Source: Pantoea phytobeneficialis (lineage in GTDB: Bacteria > Pseudomonadota > Gammaproteobacteria > Enterobacterales > Enterobacteriaceae). From it: DNA of 64,000 bases. The position numbers and the translations under genes are program-made. This document shows positions 61,668 through 64,000 of the stretch, one piece after another. Every line of letters starts with the position of its first letter. Within the stretch, counting starts at the first letter, position 1. Location of the stretch: assembly GCF_009728735.1 (NCBI RefSeq), contig NZ_CP024636.1:2491187-2555186 (forward strand), read 5' to 3'. A model generated the notes under the pieces. That model was given only the letters and a program-made list of their open reading frames with translations, was not told where the DNA came from and did not search any database.

Positions 61668-64000
61668 TTAATGGTATTTCCACGCCTGAGTCCAACTGAT
61701 TCCTTTACCTGGCTCATAATGCATCTGTGACCACTGGCCCGTCTGGCTGCACCAGCCGGCAACGGTACACTCAAACAACTTACCGTCATGTTTCACCACA
61801 TCACCTTTCGCATAACGGGTGCCATACACCCAGGCTGGGTAATCGCTACCTCCGTTCGCAATAGCCGGAACCGTAATTTCCTCCTCCAGATCGCGACTAT
61901 GGTTACCTGCGGTGACGGTCACTTTAACCTTCAGGGTTTGTGGCTGAGTGGTTTTTGTCACCGTGAAACTTTGGTTAGCCCAGCCGTTAGTGCCACCGTG
62001 AGCAACAGCGGGTAAGGTCCAGCGATAAGACGGGGTGCTGGTTGCGGTGACGTCAGAGGAGACGCCGCCGCTAAAGACCATGTTTTCACCTTTGTCATTG
62101 GCAATCATCTTCAGCTTCGCAGCGGTGACAAATGCCTGATCACTATTCTGTACCGGCGTAGTCACATTGATGGTGTGGTTTTGTGAGGCGGTGCGTGCAC
62201 CTGCGACACTGGTTGCGGTCACTTTTACGGTGTAGCTACCGGCTTCCAGACCGGATTTCACCTGCCCATGTTGGTCAATTCCTGCGGTAACAACCTGGTT
62301 GCCTTTTAACAGTGACCAGTCATAACTGGCTTGTTCAAAGTTAGCCTGCGCCTCCAGTTGAACCGGTGAAGTCGAATCCATACTTACCGGGCCGATAATG
62401 TCGACTGCTGGCGCGATGGCGGAGACGGTCAGCGTTTTTCTGTCGCTTCCGTGCTTACTGCTCGCCGTAACTTCAAAACGCGTAGAGACGTTAGCCACAT
62501 TCTTAGGAATCACCACCTCCACTGTCGCGGTGTTGTTGGTTTTGGTGTAGATACGCGCATCGCCATCAATGCGCTTCCATTGATAGCTGACATCATTCTG
62601 GTCGCTGCTGGCGGTGACGCTATAACCAAAACCATTGTTGTAAGTTGCGACAGCGACGATGTTGTCCCGACTCAGATTCACCTGGGGTGCCGGCTGCTCG
62701 CCTTGCTCTTCACCTGGTTGTGGTAGTTTGAGATCAGCAACTTTCTGTCCAGCCTGGGCGCTGAAATTCAGTCCCCACTGCGTGAAGTACTGGCGCAAAT
62801 CCTGCCCGGCAGCCTGGCTGTAAGCCACCACACTAAAGTCGATGACCTTTTGTTTTGAACCTATAACGGAATCGGTCTTTTCTGCGATGGTAGTGCCTGG
62901 TGCCTGCTGAATTGCCTTCAAACGCCTTTGGTTAACATGAGGGAAGAAATCTTCACCATACGAGAAGCGTAAACGTGAAAAGAAGTTGAGTTGCTTCCAG
63001 AGGTTATTAATGGCGCTGTAATCTGGATAATGCATGCCGGAAGCAATAAAGTTAGCCACTGCCTGCTTGTCCCAGATACCCTCTTCAGGAGAAATATCGA
63101 CATGGCACTGGTTCAGGGGAACTTCGCGACCCTTAAACATTTGGCAGGCTTCAATGGAATAGCGGTTAACCTGGATTTCAGAGAAGGTACTAAATGCCTC
63201 TTTAATCGGCTCGTACTCATGACCAATTTCATGCCAGACTCCCCAGTTATCGCCGTTCTTATCATTCATGCGATTGGCATGGAAGCCGACACCGATATAA
63301 CCGTTGCGATAATCCGCGAAGCAACAGTTATCGTAATTCGTGAACATCGAACCCCTGGGGGAGGTGAACAGATATTCTGTGCCATCCATACCATTGATCT
63401 TTTCGTACAGCGCCGCGACACGCAGGTTGTCACCCAATACTTTGCCAACCATTTCATCAGTTTGCTGTGCGATTCTGTTCGGAACTACCGTGTTTGCATG
63501 CCCGTCATATAAGAGCGCAAAACCAAATTTACCTGCAACCGTTTTACTTCCCGCCCAATCACTTTGGCGACTCTGCCCTAAAATAAATAAATGGCTGTTG
63601 CTGCCGCCATTTATTTTAAAGGGAACAAATTCGCTCACTTGTTGTTTATCCGGATCACCACAGCCTAATAATAAAACGCCGGATTTTTTAAACGTGTAGG
63701 TGTTGTCGCTTTGCGCGGTTAATTGTTGTTGATCCAGATACATGGCATCTTTATCCGCAAACTCACGCCCAGTCGCCGCATAGCACTTTGCGCCCGCAGG
63801 GATATTGCCAACACTCACGGTGATATTTTGCCCGGCTTCGCCAAAGGTTCGGGTAAAAAAGAAAATACCACGACCCATGGTGGCATAAGGCGCGTTGATC
63901 CAATCTTTGGTTTCATGGTGGGCCACCGGCATATTGTAACGATCCGGGAACCCGGGAGGGTACATCTCCATCGTTCGTTTCAGCCAGAACAAAGGTGTGC
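61668..64000 (-). CDS. M60/enhancin-like metalloprotease with Ig-like repeats and C-terminal chitin-binding module (5' end missing)
   Basis: The visible part of about 777 residues stays open to the window end, so the N-terminus and any signal peptide lie outside. The peptidase M60 domain has the zinc motif HEIGHE in GVWHEIGHEYEPIKEAFSTFSEIQ (bases about 63219-63233) and an upstream GRGIFFFTRTFGEAG block. It is followed by two or three Ig/PKD-like domains (about residues 445-710). The C-terminal segment YPAWVYGTRYAKGDVVKHDGKLFECTVAGWC is a CBM5/12-type chitin-binding module. Enhancin-like proteins degrade mucins, for example of the insect gut lining. It is located directly downstream of tRNA-Phe, convergent to it, a site used by acquired DNA. 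Confidence 0.87.
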   Translation of the reverse strand, partial: TPLFWLKRTMEMYPPGFPDRYNMPVAHHETKDWINAPYATMGRGIFFFTRTFGEAGQNITVSVGNIPAGAKCYAATGREFADKDAMYLDQQQLTAQSDNTYTFKKSGVLLLGCGDPDKQQVSEFVPFKINGGSNSHLFILGQSRQSDWAGSKTVAGKFGFALLYDGHANTVVPNRIAQQTDEMVGKVLGDNLRVAALYEKINGMDGTEYLFTSPRGSMFTNYDNCCFADYRNGYIGVGFHANRMNDKNGDNWGVWHEIGHEYEPIKEAFSTFSEIQVNRYSIEACQMFKGREVPLNQCHVDISPEEGIWDKQAVANFIASGMHYPDYSAINNLWKQLNFFSRLRFSYGEDFFPHVNQRRLKAIQQAPGTTIAEKTDSVIGSKQKVIDFSVVAYSQAAGQDLRQYFTQWGLNFSAQAGQKVADLKLPQPGEEQGEQPAPQVNLSRDNIVAVATYNNGFGYSVTASSDQNDVSYQWKRIDGDARIYTKTNNTATVEVVIPKNVANVSTRFEVTASSKHGSDRKTLTVSAIAPAVDIIGPVSMDSTSPVQLEAQANFEQASYDWSLLKGNQVVTAGIDQHGQVKSGLEAGSYTVKVTATSVAGARTASQNHTINVTTPVQNSDQAFVTAAKLKMIANDKGENMVFSGGVSSDVTATSTPSYRWTLPAVAHGGTNGWANQSFTVTKTTQPQTLKVKVTVTAGNHSRDLEEEITVPAIANGGSDYPAWVYGTRYAKGDVVKHDGKLFECTVAGWCSQTGQWSQMHYEPGKGISWTQAWKYH

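Overview
The window looks like a chromosomal segment of an enterobacterium of the Erwiniaceae, most likely Pantoea or a close relative. The basis is gene content, gene order and GC-rich codon use; this was inferred by reading, not by a database search. Two stretches keep the gene order of the enterobacterial core. The first (about 0.4-21 kb) holds ygiN-mdaB, parC-plsC-ftsP, dkgA/yqhC, yghB, metC and exbBD. The second (about 48-58 kb) holds prfC, osmY, ytjA, yjjU, yjjV and deoCABD. Accessory genes fill the gaps inside and between them.

Region by region. The first 240 bases carry the 5' end of an IS110-type transposase that runs off the window. At 0.4-7.6 kb lie a quinone redox pair, a periplasmic PheC-like cyclohexadienyl dehydratase, and a minus-strand operon with a PRD regulator, a fructose-type PTS (separate IIA, IIB, IIC) and two class II aldolases. 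At 8-21 kb is the core block, with a TRAP transporter inserted between metC and exbB. At 21-28 kb are a citrate-type MFS symporter and a Csu-like (archaic) chaperone-usher pilus operon. At 28-33 kb two tandem MHYT-GGDEF-EAL proteins sit divergently from the pilus. A YdcR-type regulator, ylaC and a cupin gene follow.

At 36-40 kb is the most unusual locus: circularly permuted ATP-grasp, alpha-E, transglutaminase and Anbu (ancestral proteasome beta-like) genes in one tight operon. It is preceded by a consensus-like NtrC site and a correctly spaced sigma-54 promoter. Next comes a bifunctional ornithine-lipid synthase (OlsF-like) behind a Pho-box-like sequence. A 949-residue PAS-GGDEF-EAL protein follows, whose first three PAS units repeat with an exact 384-bp period. 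After ferritin comes a second operon with a predicted sigma-54 promoter: yjiH-yjiG plus an M20 amidohydrolase in the place where E. coli has iadA.

At 53-58 kb is the deoCABD nucleoside-catabolism operon with recognisable DeoR and CRP sites. An array of palindromes separates it from a second-type PBP2 paralog. The window ends with a BdlA-like soluble chemoreceptor, tRNA-Phe, and a secreted M60/enhancin-like protease with a C-terminal chitin-binding module (its N-terminus is outside the window).

Two families of intergenic palindromic repeats are scattered throughout: family A around GCGGCGCGATTTATCGCGC and family B around CTCTCCCGCAAGCGGGAGAG. Taken together, the accessory genes suggest a surface-associated, plant- or insect-associated lifestyle (c-di-GMP enzymes, pilus, biofilm-type chemoreceptor, chitin-binding protease). 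Several accessory operons appear tied to nitrogen limitation (two operons), phosphate limitation (olsF), iron (exbBD) or carbon status (CRP-like sites). These regulatory links are predictions from sequence motifs only.
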